Of a DNA stretch of 64,000 bases, positions 29,373 to 39,300 are shown in pieces. The stretch covers positions 86,661 to 150,660 of the forward strand of contig JANWYT010000031.1 of NCBI GenBank assembly GCA_025055175.1. Direction: 5' to 3'. Origin of the DNA: Anaerolineae bacterium (GTDB taxonomy: Bacteria; Chloroflexota; Anaerolineae; Aggregatilineales; Phototrophicaceae). Position 1 is the first letter of the stretch, and each line of letters starts with the position of its first letter. A model generated the notes under the pieces. It ran no database searches. It was not told where the DNA came from and was given only the letters and a program-made list of their open reading frames with translations. The position numbers and the translations under genes are program-made.

Positions 29373-29789
29373 TCAGGCGCTCTGCTCGTTCTTGCGGCGC
29401 GTGGCAGGGTAGATGAGCCGCCGCGCTTCCTCCAGGGTCGCCACAAAGAAGGTATCGTGCGCTGCCTGCTTGTCGATTCTGGTGGCCGCTTCGAAGATAG
29501 ACTTCATCATGCCGCTCATGCCCACAAAGGCGATCGGCCCTCTCTTGCCACCACCAAGCTGAGTGATACGGGTGAACTGAGCTAAGCCCTCGCGGTTGAA
29601 GACCGAGCCGCCAGGCAGTTGCAGCCCGCCACGTACGTCCACAATCGCGCCAAAGACGCGCTGGCGCTGCTGGCTGATCGTCTTGGCGGTATGCAGCACC
29701 GCGAACAGCTCGTCCCACGTCCACGATCCGCTAACTTCCATCAGCATCACCGTTTCGGCGTCGTCATCCCAATAAAGTTCAATGCCCAT
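29373..29789 (-). CDS. Small protein of an unrecognised family (W-x-W-x-E-L), copy 1
   Basis: A 138-residue soluble protein I cannot assign. Alternating hydrophobic strands and helices over about 130 residues recall the STAS/SpoIIAA-like fold, but I see no diagnostic residue. It aligns from end to end with the product at 54926-55324: both begin with about 20 residues and D-D, then GSWTWDEL against GTWNWGEL, a strand AIVDVRGG against VIFNFKGV, a GPIAFVG against GLVVFAE strand, and end with LEEARRLI against VQEARELI. The gene lies alone on the minus strand, converging on the kinase/ThrC operon. A role as a signalling adaptor is only a guess from context. Confidence 0.7.
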   Translation of the reverse strand: MGIELYWDDDAETVMLMEVSGSWTWDELFAVLHTAKTISQQRQRVFGAIVDVRGGLQLPGGSVFNREGLAQFTRITQLGGGKRGPIAFVGMSGMMKSIFEAATRIDKQAAHDTFFVATLEEARRLIYPATRRKNEQSA

Positions 29790-29988
29790 GTCCTGGTTGC
29801 CCTCAAAAACCTCGGCGCAGGCATTGGCCTACGCTGCCCTTATATCATCGAAAACCTGTGTGATAAACACGCCAACGAGCCATGAGCCACGCCTAAGATA
29901 GCTGAATGTTCGATGAAAAAATGTTTTTTTACACTAGGTGAAGAACGGCTTCTGACTAGGACAACGCTTTTCAGGCTAACCAAAGACT

Positions 29989-29994
29989 ATAATT
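29989..29994 (+). promoter_or_regulatory. Candidate -10 element for the REC-histidine kinase gene
   Basis: A perfect TATAAT 65 bases before the ATG at 30060. No good -35 is seen. The roughly 270-base gap it lies in (29790-30059) also contains the promoter region of the divergent small gene, and I find nothing else there. Confidence 0.45.
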
Positions 29995-30059
29995 AGGATG
30001 AGGTAGTCACGGCCATCTGCTGTACGCACTAGCATGGCAGCAGCGACAGGAAATTTGCT

Positions 30060-31166
30060 ATGAAGATTCTACTCATTGAGGACGAGACAGCCTTGCGCGA
30101 GAACGTGAGCGAGATGCTGGAGCTGGAGGGCTTCGAAGTCTACAGCGCTGTCGATGGGCGCGACGGTGTAGAGATAGCTTTGCGCGTCCATCCCGATCTG
30201 ATCGTCTGCGACATTGCTATGCCAGAGATGGATGGCTATCAAGTCCTCAAGACTCTGCGCGCTTATGAGGCGACGCTGGCCACCCCCTTCATCTTCCTGA
30301 CAGCGCGCACGGATCGCTCCGATGTGCGTCAGGGCATGCAACTCGGTGCAGACGACTACATCACCAAGCCGTTCAGCCATAAAGAGCTGATGGAGGCTAT
30401 CCATGCTCGCCTGACCCGCCGTCAAGCTTTAGACGAACAAGCCAAACGTGATGTAGAGCGTATCAAGCGTGAACTCACCCAGATGGTGAGCCACGAGCTA
30501 CGGACGCCGCTGGTGTCGATCACGATGGTACAAGAATATATTAGCTCTCAGCTTGACCAACTCAGTCGCGAAGAACTGGTTGACCTGCTCAACATCTTGC
30601 GCGGAGGCAGCCAGCGCCTCAGCCATCTGGTAGAGCAGATGGTCATGTTTACCCAGCTCCAGACCGGCATACTCGATCGCGAGCGCGTCCACAAAAACGC
30701 CGTCCTCACCGACTCCTGGACGCTAGTCGTGGCTGGGATCAACCTGGGACGGCGCTTCGCCTATCGCAACCCCAATCTGTCCATTCAAGCTCAGGAATAT
30801 GCCCCAGGAGCGCGAGTCCTGTGTCACCCACCAACCATCTCTCATGCCATTGGTGAACTCATCGCGAATGCTCTGGACTTCTCGGCGGAGGGACAGACGA
30901 TCAATGTTTATCAGTGGCTGGACGGTCAAACGGTCTGGGTGCAGGTAGTCGATCAGGGAGCAGGCATGCCTGGTGAACGCCTAGAGGACGCGCTCAAGCC
31001 TTTCGTCCAGATCAACCGCGAGCGACAAGAACAGCAAGGCATGGGCTTGGGCCTGCCCCTGGCCAAGATGGTCGTCGAAGCACACGGCGGCCAACTCTAT
31101 CTAGAGTCTGCATTAGGCCAGGGAACGAAGGCCAGCCTGAGCTTGCCCCTGGCCGAACAGACCTAG
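30060..31166 (+). CDS. REC-histidine kinase hybrid protein
   Basis: A 368-residue cytosolic protein with an N-terminal receiver (E7-D8, phosphoacceptor D51 in LIVCDIAMPEMDG, Lys in YITKPF), a linker helix, a HisKA domain with H145 (MVSHELRTPLVSI) and a HATPase domain (N box IGELIANALDFS, DQGAGMP, GMGLGLPLAKM). This inverted order, receiver before kinase, is typical of kinases driven by an upstream phosphodonor. The giant kinase or the receivers at 9.7 kb are plausible partners by proximity only. AGGA lies just upstream of the ATG. It converges on the thermonuclease gene with a 4-base overlap. Confidence 0.9.
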   Translation: MKILLIEDETALRENVSEMLELEGFEVYSAVDGRDGVEIALRVHPDLIVCDIAMPEMDGYQVLKTLRAYEATLATPFIFLTARTDRSDVRQGMQLGADDYITKPFSHKELMEAIHARLTRRQALDEQAKRDVERIKRELTQMVSHELRTPLVSITMVQEYISSQLDQLSREELVDLLNILRGGSQRLSHLVEQMVMFTQLQTGILDRERVHKNAVLTDSWTLVVAGINLGRRFAYRNPNLSIQAQEYAPGARVLCHPPTISHAIGELIANALDFSAEGQTINVYQWLDGQTVWVQVVDQGAGMPGERLEDALKPFVQINRERQEQQGMGLGLPLAKMVVEAHGGQLYLESALGQGTKASLSLPLAEQT

Positions 31167-31678
31167 CGGCGTTCGCTGCCATCTCTGAAGCTGCCCGTCG
31201 GATGGCAGCCCAGGCCTCGGCGGGCGGCTTCCCGTTCCAGGGCCACGAAGTCGCGCCAATGGCGGTCGTCTGGCTCATACAGGACGGCTTCGGCGTAGCC
31301 GCTGGCCACTAGTTCGCGATTGACGAAGACCGAGCCGACGTAGACGTAACGCAGCAGACGGTCGAAGCGGTCAGTATCGCTCTGGTCGCGGACGAGAGTC
31401 ACAGTCTGGCCCTCCACCAGGGCGCGATTGGCTTCCAGCGCTTCTTGATAGCAGACTTCATCCGACTCTGGGGTGTTCACGCCGACGTAACGCACACGCA
31501 CGCGCTGGCCGCCAAGCTCCACTTCAATCGTGTCGCCGTCGATGACGCGGCGCACGCGCGCCGTCTCTCCCGACGGTGATGGGCCTACCACTCCTGTTGA
31601 CACAGGCATACCTGCGTTCAAATCCAAGCCAGAGCAGGCAGCGAGGAGGGCCGCCAAACAAAGCAATGACAGTCTCAT
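31163..31678 (-). CDS. Thermonuclease (SNase-like) lipoprotein
   Basis: A 171-residue exported nuclease. The N-terminus is a lipoprotein signal with lipobox LLAAC, lipidated C15, placing it on the outer face of the membrane. The staphylococcal-nuclease fold follows: DGDTIEVEL for calcium, VRVRYVGVNTPE with the catalytic Arg and Glu region, and DRFDRLLRYVYVG. It probably degrades extracellular DNA or RNA. Its ATG overlaps the stop of the preceding gene (ATGA), so the two are translationally coupled and share the promoter at 32610. Confidence 0.9.
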   Translation of the reverse strand: MRLSLLCLAALLAACSGLDLNAGMPVSTGVVGPSPSGETARVRRVIDGDTIEVELGGQRVRVRYVGVNTPESDEVCYQEALEANRALVEGQTVTLVRDQSDTDRFDRLLRYVYVGSVFVNRELVASGYAEAVLYEPDDRHWRDFVALEREAARRGLGCHPTGSFRDGSERR

Positions 31679-32574
31679 GAGCGGCTGCGGGCCGCGCGGG
31701 CCAGGACAATGACGCCCATGAGGCCGAAGGCCATCAGCATAAACAAGCCAGGATTGCTCGCCAGATCATCCAACAGACCTGTGTCAGGCAAAGCAGGGCC
31801 GCCTATGGCAGGCGTCGCGATGGGCGTGCCGCGAATTGTACCGCCGATGGGGGTGGGCGTGGGCAAGCCTAGTCCAGCCGGGGTGGGCGTGGGCTGACTG
31901 AAGAGCTGGGCCAGGCGCGTGGCCGTCGCTTGCACATCTGCGATGGATAGGCCACCAGTGACGCGCTCTGGCGTAGGGGTGGCTTCTTCATCCTGCGCCG
32001 CAGCGAGCGCCGTTTGGGTGGCCTGGAGCGGCTGCAAAGCAGCGGCAGTCTGTAGAGCCTGCTGCGTGCTTGCGATGGCCTGCTGCGTGGCGAGGACGAA
32101 GACCGCCTGGGCAGTGAAGGTAGCGCCAATAGCCTGGGCAGTGGCGGTGATGTCTACCGTCGCAGTGGGCGAAGGCGAGGGCGTAGGCGAAGCAGCCAGT
32201 GCAGTACTCGTCAGCACAGCAGCAGCAGTGTTGGTAGCATCGACGGCGGCGGCTTGGGCCAGCGTCGTAGCGTTGACCTCTGCGATGGCTGTGCGCGTCG
32301 GATCAAGCGGATCGACTCCACCGCTGGTCAGGGCGAAGATCAGCACGCCAAAGCCCACCAGCAACACCACGATGAGCAGGACAGCTAGGATGATGAAACC
32401 TTTGCTCGGCCCTTGACTTTGTTCAATCGTCGGCTCTCGCTCATCGTCGAGGTCTTCGCTGAAAATGTCCTGGCCGAAGTCGATGTCGCTGTCTGGATCA
32501 ACATCGCGGCTGTCCCCGAAGAAATCGTCATCGTCATCGCGCATAAAATCGCGCAGATCATCGTCTTTGGACAT
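31675..32574 (-). CDS. Membrane protein with LPDTG C-terminal anchor-like signal
   Basis: A 299-residue protein of no known family. A very acidic N-terminus of about 60 residues precedes a transmembrane helix (GFIILAVLLIVVLLVGFGVLIFAL). The outer part is Thr/Ala/Gln-rich with QTA-type repeats and SPTPSPSPT linkers. The end carries LPDTG, a short spacer, a hydrophobic stretch (LFMLMAFGLMGVIVL) and the basic tail ARAARSRS. That is the layout of a sortase sorting signal, though the upstream helix makes it a two-helix protein as well. No sortase gene is in the window. GGGAG and AAGG precede the ATG. Confidence 0.72.
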   Translation of the reverse strand: MSKDDDLRDFMRDDDDDFFGDSRDVDPDSDIDFGQDIFSEDLDDEREPTIEQSQGPSKGFIILAVLLIVVLLVGFGVLIFALTSGGVDPLDPTRTAIAEVNATTLAQAAAVDATNTAAAVLTSTALAASPTPSPSPTATVDITATAQAIGATFTAQAVFVLATQQAIASTQQALQTAAALQPLQATQTALAAAQDEEATPTPERVTGGLSIADVQATATRLAQLFSQPTPTPAGLGLPTPTPIGGTIRGTPIATPAIGGPALPDTGLLDDLASNPGLFMLMAFGLMGVIVLARAARSRS

Positions 32575-32609
32575 GCGCCTTCGCTCCCTGATGCCGTGTA
32601 AACACTCTT

Positions 32610-32615
32610 ATCATA
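32610..32615 (-). promoter_or_regulatory. Candidate -10 element for the LPDTG-thermonuclease pair
   Basis: The minus strand reads TATGAT, 36 bases before the ATG at 32574. It suggests the pair has its own promoter rather than only reading through from the upstream operon. The -35 is weak. Confidence 0.35.
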
Positions 32616-32628
32616 GACTGAAACGTCG

Positions 32629-33699
32629 CTATCTGCCACTGACTTCTAAATTCGCTAACGGGATTTGAACGACTTCCCCCAAGCCCAGATCGACGGTGGC
32701 ACAGGCCACCCGCAGCCCGTTAGGCAGAGTCATCAGGCCACGCGGCAGATCGACGACGCGCCCCTGTTGACCGTAATACGGCTCGCGGACGACGCGCACC
32801 TTGCTGTTGCGGCGCAGCACAAGGTGCAGATCGACGGCTTGGGGCGCGTCGCCAGCGCGCGGGATGACCAACTCTGGACGGCGAGCGGCGCTGCGACGCG
32901 GCTTGTAGGCGTCGATGATCGCTTGGTAGCTCTCGAACTCGCGCAGCAGGGCCAGGGCCTGTTCGCTCATCGTCAAATTGCCGAAGCCCTCCGTCAGCAA
33001 GACAGCCATCTCCATCGCCATCACGCGCGGGATCAAGTTGGCGCTCATGCTAGGAGCAATCAGGCCAGCGAAGTTGCGTTCTTCGGCGATGTACAGGGCG
33101 CGTTCGCTGATAGGGCGCGTGCTGACGACAATTTCGTTCCTGTAAGCCTGATCGAGCGAGTCGGGAGACAGAACTTCCACGCCGTCGGCAGGCTCAAGGC
33201 GCAAGTAAGCAATGCGCCGCTGATCGTTGCCCCACACTCCCTGCAAAATCGCCCCGCTGGTGCTGATGCTCAGGCCCTCGTTCCCGTAGATAGCGCTCAC
33301 TGTGCCACGCACGCCGGCTTCCAACTCAAAGACCTCCGGAGCAGCCTGCATGATGATCCGCCCGCCGCCTACGTAGACGATCAAGCCGTCAATCGGGGCG
33401 AAGATGCGCTTGCCGCGTTTCGGATCGCGACCAGCAATGGCCGTGCCTTTCTCCACAACGACGCGCTCTTTGACCAGCAACAACTTGCTCAGTTCGGCAG
33501 GGTCGTTCAGGCGCAACTCCTGGGCAGCTTCGATGATGACGTGCCGACTGGGGACGAAGCCGCGCAGTACCTTATCGCGCACGTCCACTGCGCGCCCCTC
33601 GGTCATCAGCACGACGCCAATCGCCTCAGCGGGCAGGCGCGTCTCGCGCTCAAAGTGGCCCTGAGACGTGATGATCCGTTGCTCTGGGAAGTAGCTCAT
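32629..33699 (-). CDS. Conserved-looking protein with a C-terminal KOW-like segment
   Basis: A 356-residue soluble protein I do not recognise as a named family. The N-terminal half is rich in beta strands. It includes a lipoyl/biotinyl-like beta region (VVVEKGTAIAGRDPKRGKRIFAPIDGLIVYVGGG). The last 60 residues (SKVRVVREPYYGQQGRVVDL) resemble a KOW motif, the small beta unit of NusG and ribosomal proteins. It is the last gene of the operon that starts at 41452, overlapping the GlmL-type gene by ATGA. The coupling suggests it works with that ATPase. The biochemical role is unknown. Confidence 0.65.
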   Translation of the reverse strand: MSYFPEQRIITSQGHFERETRLPAEAIGVVLMTEGRAVDVRDKVLRGFVPSRHVIIEAAQELRLNDPAELSKLLLVKERVVVEKGTAIAGRDPKRGKRIFAPIDGLIVYVGGGRIIMQAAPEVFELEAGVRGTVSAIYGNEGLSISTSGAILQGVWGNDQRRIAYLRLEPADGVEVLSPDSLDQAYRNEIVVSTRPISERALYIAEERNFAGLIAPSMSANLIPRVMAMEMAVLLTEGFGNLTMSEQALALLREFESYQAIIDAYKPRRSAARRPELVIPRAGDAPQAVDLHLVLRRNSKVRVVREPYYGQQGRVVDLPRGLMTLPNGLRVACATVDLGLGEVVQIPLANLEVSGR

Positions 33700-35747
33700 A
33701 GCAAGTCTCTCAAGTCCATGTCGTCATCCAACGGCGCGGTGGCGCGCTTTTTGCCCGTCTGACCTTTGGCCGCCCCGTCTGGAGCAGAAGGTTTTTCGCC
33801 GATTAAGGCGGCGAATTCATCTTCCAGATCATCGTCGTCGCTGCGGGTGACGACGGTGGTCTTCTTGGCTTCCTGGGTTGTCCTGCGCCCACGCCCCTTG
33901 TCTGGTTTGGGCGCGCTGCTGAACAAGCGACGGCGGCGGCGCGGCTGCTCCCCGCGCAAGTCATCCAACACGTCATCTGCGTTGGAGGTTGTCTCGTCGT
34001 CCTGATGGGTGGAGACCATCAGCCATTCGGGCGGAATCTCAGGGGCGGGCCGATCAGTGGCTTCGTGATACCACAGGGGCAGTTGAGCCGCGCGCGCAGC
34101 CAGGTCTTGAGCAGGCACGAAGGCTCGTCCGCGCGCATCAATCAGGATTCCGCCTTCGCCGCCCTCTAGCTTCAAGCGCAGGCGCGTCTCGCGGCCCACG
34201 CGCACGCCTCGGCTGGTCGTCAGGACGATCTCCAGATGGGCATTGGCGGGCAGTGGCAACGAGAGCAAATGGCCGCCCTTGACTTCGGCGCGCAGCGTCT
34301 CGCCGTCCTCAGTCTTGATCTTCAAACGAGCAGCGCGGCGCTCAGGTGCGATGTTCCCATGCAGGCTAACCAGGACGCCCAGGCGCGTGAAGGCCGTCTC
34401 GCTCACTTGGACGAAGGCGGCGCTGTTGACTTGGGCTATCGCCCCCAAGGTGGCAGCAGCGCTGTAGGGATCGGCGTAAACTTCAGCTATGCCCAGAGGT
34501 TGCAAACTGTCGGCCAACAAGAGCAAGCTGTGGAAGGCATCACCCGTGCGCGTGAGAGTAGAGCCGCAGGCGAGGATCCGCTGCGGGGCAAAGCCCTGCC
34601 GTGGCGTGAGCTGGACTTCAGCCATCAGAGCGCGTAAATTGGCGCGGGCCAAGCCGTGTTCCAGGTAGAGTTCCCGCAAGGTCACAGGGATAGTGGCAGG
34701 TCGTAGCGATTTGTTCAGGACGTAATGCTGAATTTCGTAGGGCTGAGGGTGGAAAGGCAACCAGGCCGCGATAGCTGCTTCTCCTACGTCTTCCCAGGCT
34801 GTGTCGGCGCTATGGCCCTGGCCCAGGCGAGCATCGGTGCGCAGTTGCAGCGTGCCGCCCTCGGCGTAAGCCACCGAAGCAGAGGCACTGCCCAGGTCGA
34901 CCAGGGCCACACTTTGACCATGAACCCGCTGTATATATTGGGCTAGCAGCGCGTAGCTCTCGGCGCTAGGACGCAGACCGACAGCGCTCAGGCGGCCCAA
35001 CGCCGAGAAGCGTCCGTCGCGACGCTTGAAGAAAGCGTCATAAGCAGTGGCAATGGCGCTTTGCGCCCCATCCAGGCTCATCGTCCCGACGGCAGGCATG
35101 AGGTTGGACGTGAGGATACACTCGCACAGGCCCTCAAAGCGCTCGGTCACCTCTTCGGCCAGGGCCTGGTTGCCGCCATAGACGATGACGGGTCGCTGAT
35201 TGCGATCGATCAGGGCGACGGCGAACTGTACCTCCTTCACCAGCTTGGCCAGGCGTTCTTGAGCGCCTCCCTCTGTGCCACCCACGATCAGGATCAGGTC
35301 GGGACGGCTGAGGATGATGGCGTTCAGGCGCTGCTCTTCATCGCGTCCGTCCATCAGGTGGATTTGCTCCACGATCTCCACTGTAGTGCGACTGAGGGCG
35401 CGCCGCGCCGCCAACAGGCTGGTTTGGGGCAACAGACCCACTAGCAGAGCGCGTAGGGCGCGGCCTGCACTAGTGGTGGCGATGAAAGAGTCGACGCCGC
35501 TGCGGTCTTCGCGCTCTGGCGTGATGATTCGGTTGTTCTCGTCCAGCAGGTTGCGCACTCCGTTCTGAGCCATCTCGCGTAGTTGGCGGCGCAAGCCCAC
35601 GAGGACATCGTTGATGGGCGCGCCGATGGTGGTCAGGCCTTCGCTGCGGGCGATGATGCGATACTCATGGTCTACCACGTCCAGCAGCAGGACGCGCGTC
35701 CAGACGCTGCCAAATTCTGCCCCCAACAGGGCGCCGCTCGTGGTCAT
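33696..35747 (-). CDS. GlmL/MutL-type ATPase of the ASKHA fold
   Basis: A 683-residue protein matching the GlmL (MutL) family, an actin/Hsp70/sugar-kinase-fold ATPase first named as the reactivating chaperone of B12-dependent glutamate mutase. The N-terminus (LGAEFGSVWTRVLLLDV) carries the phosphate-1 loop, a second loop is VALVDLGSASASVAY, and LILIVGGTEGG and ILACGSTLTRTG are also typical. No glutamate mutase subunit lies nearby; the neighbours are membrane proteins of unknown function. The C-terminal 120 residues are charged and low-complexity. The gene sits four bases after a membrane-protein gene and overlaps the KOW-like gene. The ATPase probably serves this operon's own machinery. Confidence 0.82.
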   Translation of the reverse strand: MTTSGALLGAEFGSVWTRVLLLDVVDHEYRIIARSEGLTTIGAPINDVLVGLRRQLREMAQNGVRNLLDENNRIITPEREDRSGVDSFIATTSAGRALRALLVGLLPQTSLLAARRALSRTTVEIVEQIHLMDGRDEEQRLNAIILSRPDLILIVGGTEGGAQERLAKLVKEVQFAVALIDRNQRPVIVYGGNQALAEEVTERFEGLCECILTSNLMPAVGTMSLDGAQSAIATAYDAFFKRRDGRFSALGRLSAVGLRPSAESYALLAQYIQRVHGQSVALVDLGSASASVAYAEGGTLQLRTDARLGQGHSADTAWEDVGEAAIAAWLPFHPQPYEIQHYVLNKSLRPATIPVTLRELYLEHGLARANLRALMAEVQLTPRQGFAPQRILACGSTLTRTGDAFHSLLLLADSLQPLGIAEVYADPYSAAATLGAIAQVNSAAFVQVSETAFTRLGVLVSLHGNIAPERRAARLKIKTEDGETLRAEVKGGHLLSLPLPANAHLEIVLTTSRGVRVGRETRLRLKLEGGEGGILIDARGRAFVPAQDLAARAAQLPLWYHEATDRPAPEIPPEWLMVSTHQDDETTSNADDVLDDLRGEQPRRRRRLFSSAPKPDKGRGRRTTQEAKKTTVVTRSDDDDLEDEFAALIGEKPSAPDGAAKGQTGKKRATAPLDDDMDLRDLL

Positions 35748-35751
35748 AGGC

Positions 35752-36357
35752 TTAGCCTCCCCCGAAGATGGTGCTGAGCTGACCAGTCAGGATGGCCAGG
35801 CTGGTCAGGATGGCTGCCCCGTAGAGCGCTCCAAGCGTCACCACGACAAAGCCCTGACCGAGGGCCATCAGGCCACTGAGCAAGCGCGGGCGCGTCAGCG
35901 CGCCGTCAGGGCGACGACGGACAGCGTACTGGAAGTACATCAGCGAGCTGACGACGCCGACGAAGATCAGCAGCGTCTCAGCCAAGCCATTAGGCGAAGG
36001 CGTGGCTGTCTGGGCCATCAAGGGCAGCAGCGTGCCGCTGATGGCGCCGATCAGGGCAACGGCTGAGCCGACGGCGATCAGCAAGGCCAGAGCTAGGTTG
36101 CTGATGGGCGTGAGGAAGCGCAGCGGCTTGAGCAGCAGCAGAGCCACCAAGATCAGCCCACCGATCAGCAGCAGCGCGTTCAGCGGATCGCCATCGACCA
36201 GCGGCAGGATGACGCCTTCGACGGTGGCAATCACGGTGAAGGCGGCCGCCAGACCGACGAAAGCGTACATGGCTAGGCGGAACAGCCAATTATCGCCCAG
36301 CAGGTAACTGAGGACGATCAGACTGAGGGCGAAGCTGAGCAGGGTCTCCAAGCTCAT
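35752..36357 (-). CDS. Polytopic membrane protein of the GlmL operon (A)
   Basis: A 201-residue, almost wholly hydrophobic protein with about six membrane helices (for example LLSFALSLIVLSYLL, LLLIGGLILVALLLL, LALALLIAVGSAVALIGAI). It has no recognised family or catalytic motif. Short loops suggest a structural or anchoring role. It overlaps the large SH3b gene by ATGA and lies four bases before the GlmL-type gene, so it is translated with both. It resembles the 220-residue protein at 39783-40445 in size and helix count, but I do not see convincing sequence identity. Confidence 0.72.
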   Translation of the reverse strand: MSLETLLSFALSLIVLSYLLGDNWLFRLAMYAFVGLAAAFTVIATVEGVILPLVDGDPLNALLLIGGLILVALLLLKPLRFLTPISNLALALLIAVGSAVALIGAISGTLLPLMAQTATPSPNGLAETLLIFVGVVSSLMYFQYAVRRRPDGALTRPRLLSGLMALGQGFVVVTLGALYGAAILTSLAILTGQLSTIFGGG

Positions 36358-39300
36358 GAGCGCCTCCGACGGATGAGCGTGCGGATCAGGACGTACAGGT
36401 TCGAGAAACCAATCATGAAGACAGCCGCCAGCGTGGCCAGGGTGAAGGCGCCGTAGCGGATGCTGCCCGATGTGGCCTGGTCAGTCGGGCCTCCGAGCAG
36501 CTCAGGAGTGCTTTCAAGACTGGGAGTGGGCGTAGGCGTCTGAGTAGGACGCGCAGTGGCCGTCGGAGCGGGCCTGGTGGGCGTGCTGCTGGCGAGTGCT
36601 TCAGTGGCTTCAGTGGGGGTACTGGTGGCGAGCGTAGCTAAAGGCGTAGAGCTAGCTGCTACACTCAGCTCGCTGATAGGCCGCTCAGCAATCTCTACGA
36701 CGAAGGCTTCTAGCCAAGCTAACTGGCCATCGGGCAGCACCACTTGCCACCAGCTTTGGTCGGCGTTGGGGCGCAGTACGCGCAGCACGACCCCCTCATC
36801 CAGCGTACTGACGACGCTGCCGCTGACTTCAGGCTGATCCAGCGCTTCGATCGGGCCTGCGACGATGACGCGCGCCGTCAGGATGTTAGGCGCTGTGGCG
36901 GTAGCTTGCTGAGATGGGGAGCGCAGCTTAGCCAGGCGCGACGGCTGTGGGGCGCTACTACGCCGTTCGAGGTCTTCTGGCGGGCGTTCTTCGAGGCGCA
37001 CCAGGCCGGCGGAGACCCAACCCACGCGCCCATCAGGCAGGATGATGTTCACCCAATCGCCTGCATCGTTCGTCCTCAGGACGCGCACCAGCGTTCCGCG
37101 CGCGATGCGCGTGACGATAGCTGCCTGGGTGCTGGGCAATTCGCGCACGTTCAGGTTGTCGGCGGTGACGATGGCCACCAGCACAAGCTGCGGGCCGAGC
37201 GGCGTAGCCGTGACTTCCGTCGTGGGGGTGAAGGTAGGCGAAGGCGTGAAGGTGGGCGGCAGGGTGGGGCGAAGCAGGGCTGTCGGCGTGGGCAGCGGCG
37301 TGTTGCTGGGGGTCAGACTGGGCGTCGGCGTGTCGGTGGCCAGCGGCGTCTCGGTGGGCGTGAGCGTGGGCGTGCTGCTGGGCGTAGGGCTGAACAACGG
37401 CGTCTGCGTTGGCCTAGGGGTGTTGGTAGGCGTCGGCGTGTTGGTGGCCGTAGGCGTAGGCGTGGGCAGGATCGCCTGAGGGTTGAGGGCGCGCAAGAGG
37501 CGGTCGTAGGCCAGAGCGTCGCCGATCCCCACCAGGTAGCCGCTGACGTTGGGGCTGCTGACCAGATAAGGCAGGCTGAAGGGCAGAGCCGAATAGCCGA
37601 CAGCGACTACGAAGGGCGCGCGAGTGTTGGGCGACACCTGTTCTAACCAGGCGCGCACTTGCTCGGCGTCTTCGCTGATGAGGATGATCGCCGCCAACTG
37701 ATCCAGCGAGTCTAGAGACAGGCCACTAGGCTGGCCTTCGTAGGTCTTGCTGAAGAAGGTGCGCGGATCGCGGGCCATGTTGCGCAGGCCAATTACCCCA
37801 CCCGTCAGGTAGGGCGCACGGACGATCTGCAAGCCCTCCAGGTCTGCCAGCAGCGCAGGAGCGCGCAGGGCTGCCACCGCATTGCTGCTGACGATGATTG
37901 GGCGCAAGCGCTTAGCCTGCAAGTGGCGGAACAGGGCTAGCGTCAAGCCATCCAACTCTTGAGAAGCGCCCGCCCCGTATTCCAGCGCCACCAGCACCGC
38001 GTTGCCAGCAGCCATCATGTCCAGGCGGACGAAGGCGCTCATGCCATTATCTTCCTGGCTGAAGCTGGTTGGCGGCTCGCTGACCGAGACGTTGAGGGCG
38101 ACGGGCGTCATAGCGGCCATCAGCAGGATGAGGGCCACCAACAGGCGGCCCAAATCAGGCAGGCGGCGGGCGCGCCGCTGGGGCGCAGGGCCTTTGAGGA
38201 TATCTTCGATCACCTGGGCGCGCTCGGCTTGTAGCGGGCTGAGGCGCAGGCCGAGGGCAGCGCTGTGGGCGCGCAGCGGATCAATCAGAGTGGCCGAAGC
38301 CAGCGTCGAGGCCATATCAGGGACGAGTTCCTGTAAGCTGGATGGGCTTTCCGCTTCTCCGCGCGAGGTACTAATGTTGAGGCCCATCTGGTGCAGAGCC
38401 TGCAAGCGTTCGTCCAGCGTCTCAATTGGTCGATCTTGCTGGGTGCGCACCAGGGCAGCGGCGCTGCGCTGGCGGCTGGGAGCGCTGGCAGCAGCGCGCA
38501 GGGCGCGCACCAGCTCGTTCTCATCTTCTTCGGCGGGGACAGTGGGCATGGCCGCGCGGCGCGCCGAGGGCGTGGGCGGCTCAGCGGGGCGATCCGCGCT
38601 CAGGGCCAACAAAGCGTCTAGGTCAACCTCGGCTTCTTTGGGCGACTGAGCTTCCGTCTGAGCAGCGGGCTGTTCACCCAGCGCACCGAGCAAATCGTCC
38701 AGATCGTCCACTAGGCTCAGCGGCTCGTTCATCGCTTCAGCGCTCGATGGTGGACTGCTGCTCATGTCGCTCAGCAGGGCGTCCAAGTCGTCCAGCGTCA
38801 GCGAGGGCTGTTCTGTGCGCAGCTCATCAACATCAAAGTCAGCGCTGGCAGACCGCAACCATTCAGTGTCCACAGTTATGTCGTCAGGCGCAGGGACGCT
38901 GGCGTCTTTTCCGCGCTCAGCGAGCGGCCCAGTCTGCGGCAAAGAAGTGATCGTCTGTATGCTGCTCAGCCAGTCAGGTTCAGGGTCGCTGATGTCCTGG
39001 CTCAGACTTTCATCGAAGAAGCCCCAGTCGCTCTCCTCGCGGGTGCTACCCAGCGGCTCGGACTGAGCCACGAAGCCCCAGTCGCTCTCGTCTTGGGTGC
39101 TGCCTAGCGGCGGCGCAGCATCGAAGAAGCCCCAGTCGCTCTCATCTTGGGTGCTGTCTGGCGGCGCAGCTTGGGCCATGAAGTCCCAATCGGAGTCGCT
39201 GAGGGCAGCCTGCGGCTCAGCCGCACCCAAGTCATCAGGGACATCTTCGCCCAAGTCGGCCATCCAACTCGGCAGCGCGGGTTCTGCTGTAGATTGTTGG

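Noticed and set aside
33696..35747. Glutamate mutase or methylaspartate pathway
   Set aside because: Only the GlmL-type ATPase is present; no GlmS or GlmE subunit lies anywhere in the window.
36744..37646. A 300-codon plus-strand open frame with Arg/Gly-rich repeats
   Set aside because: It is the reverse complement of the Thr/Pro linker and SH3b domains of the large membrane protein; the composition is entirely explained by that gene.
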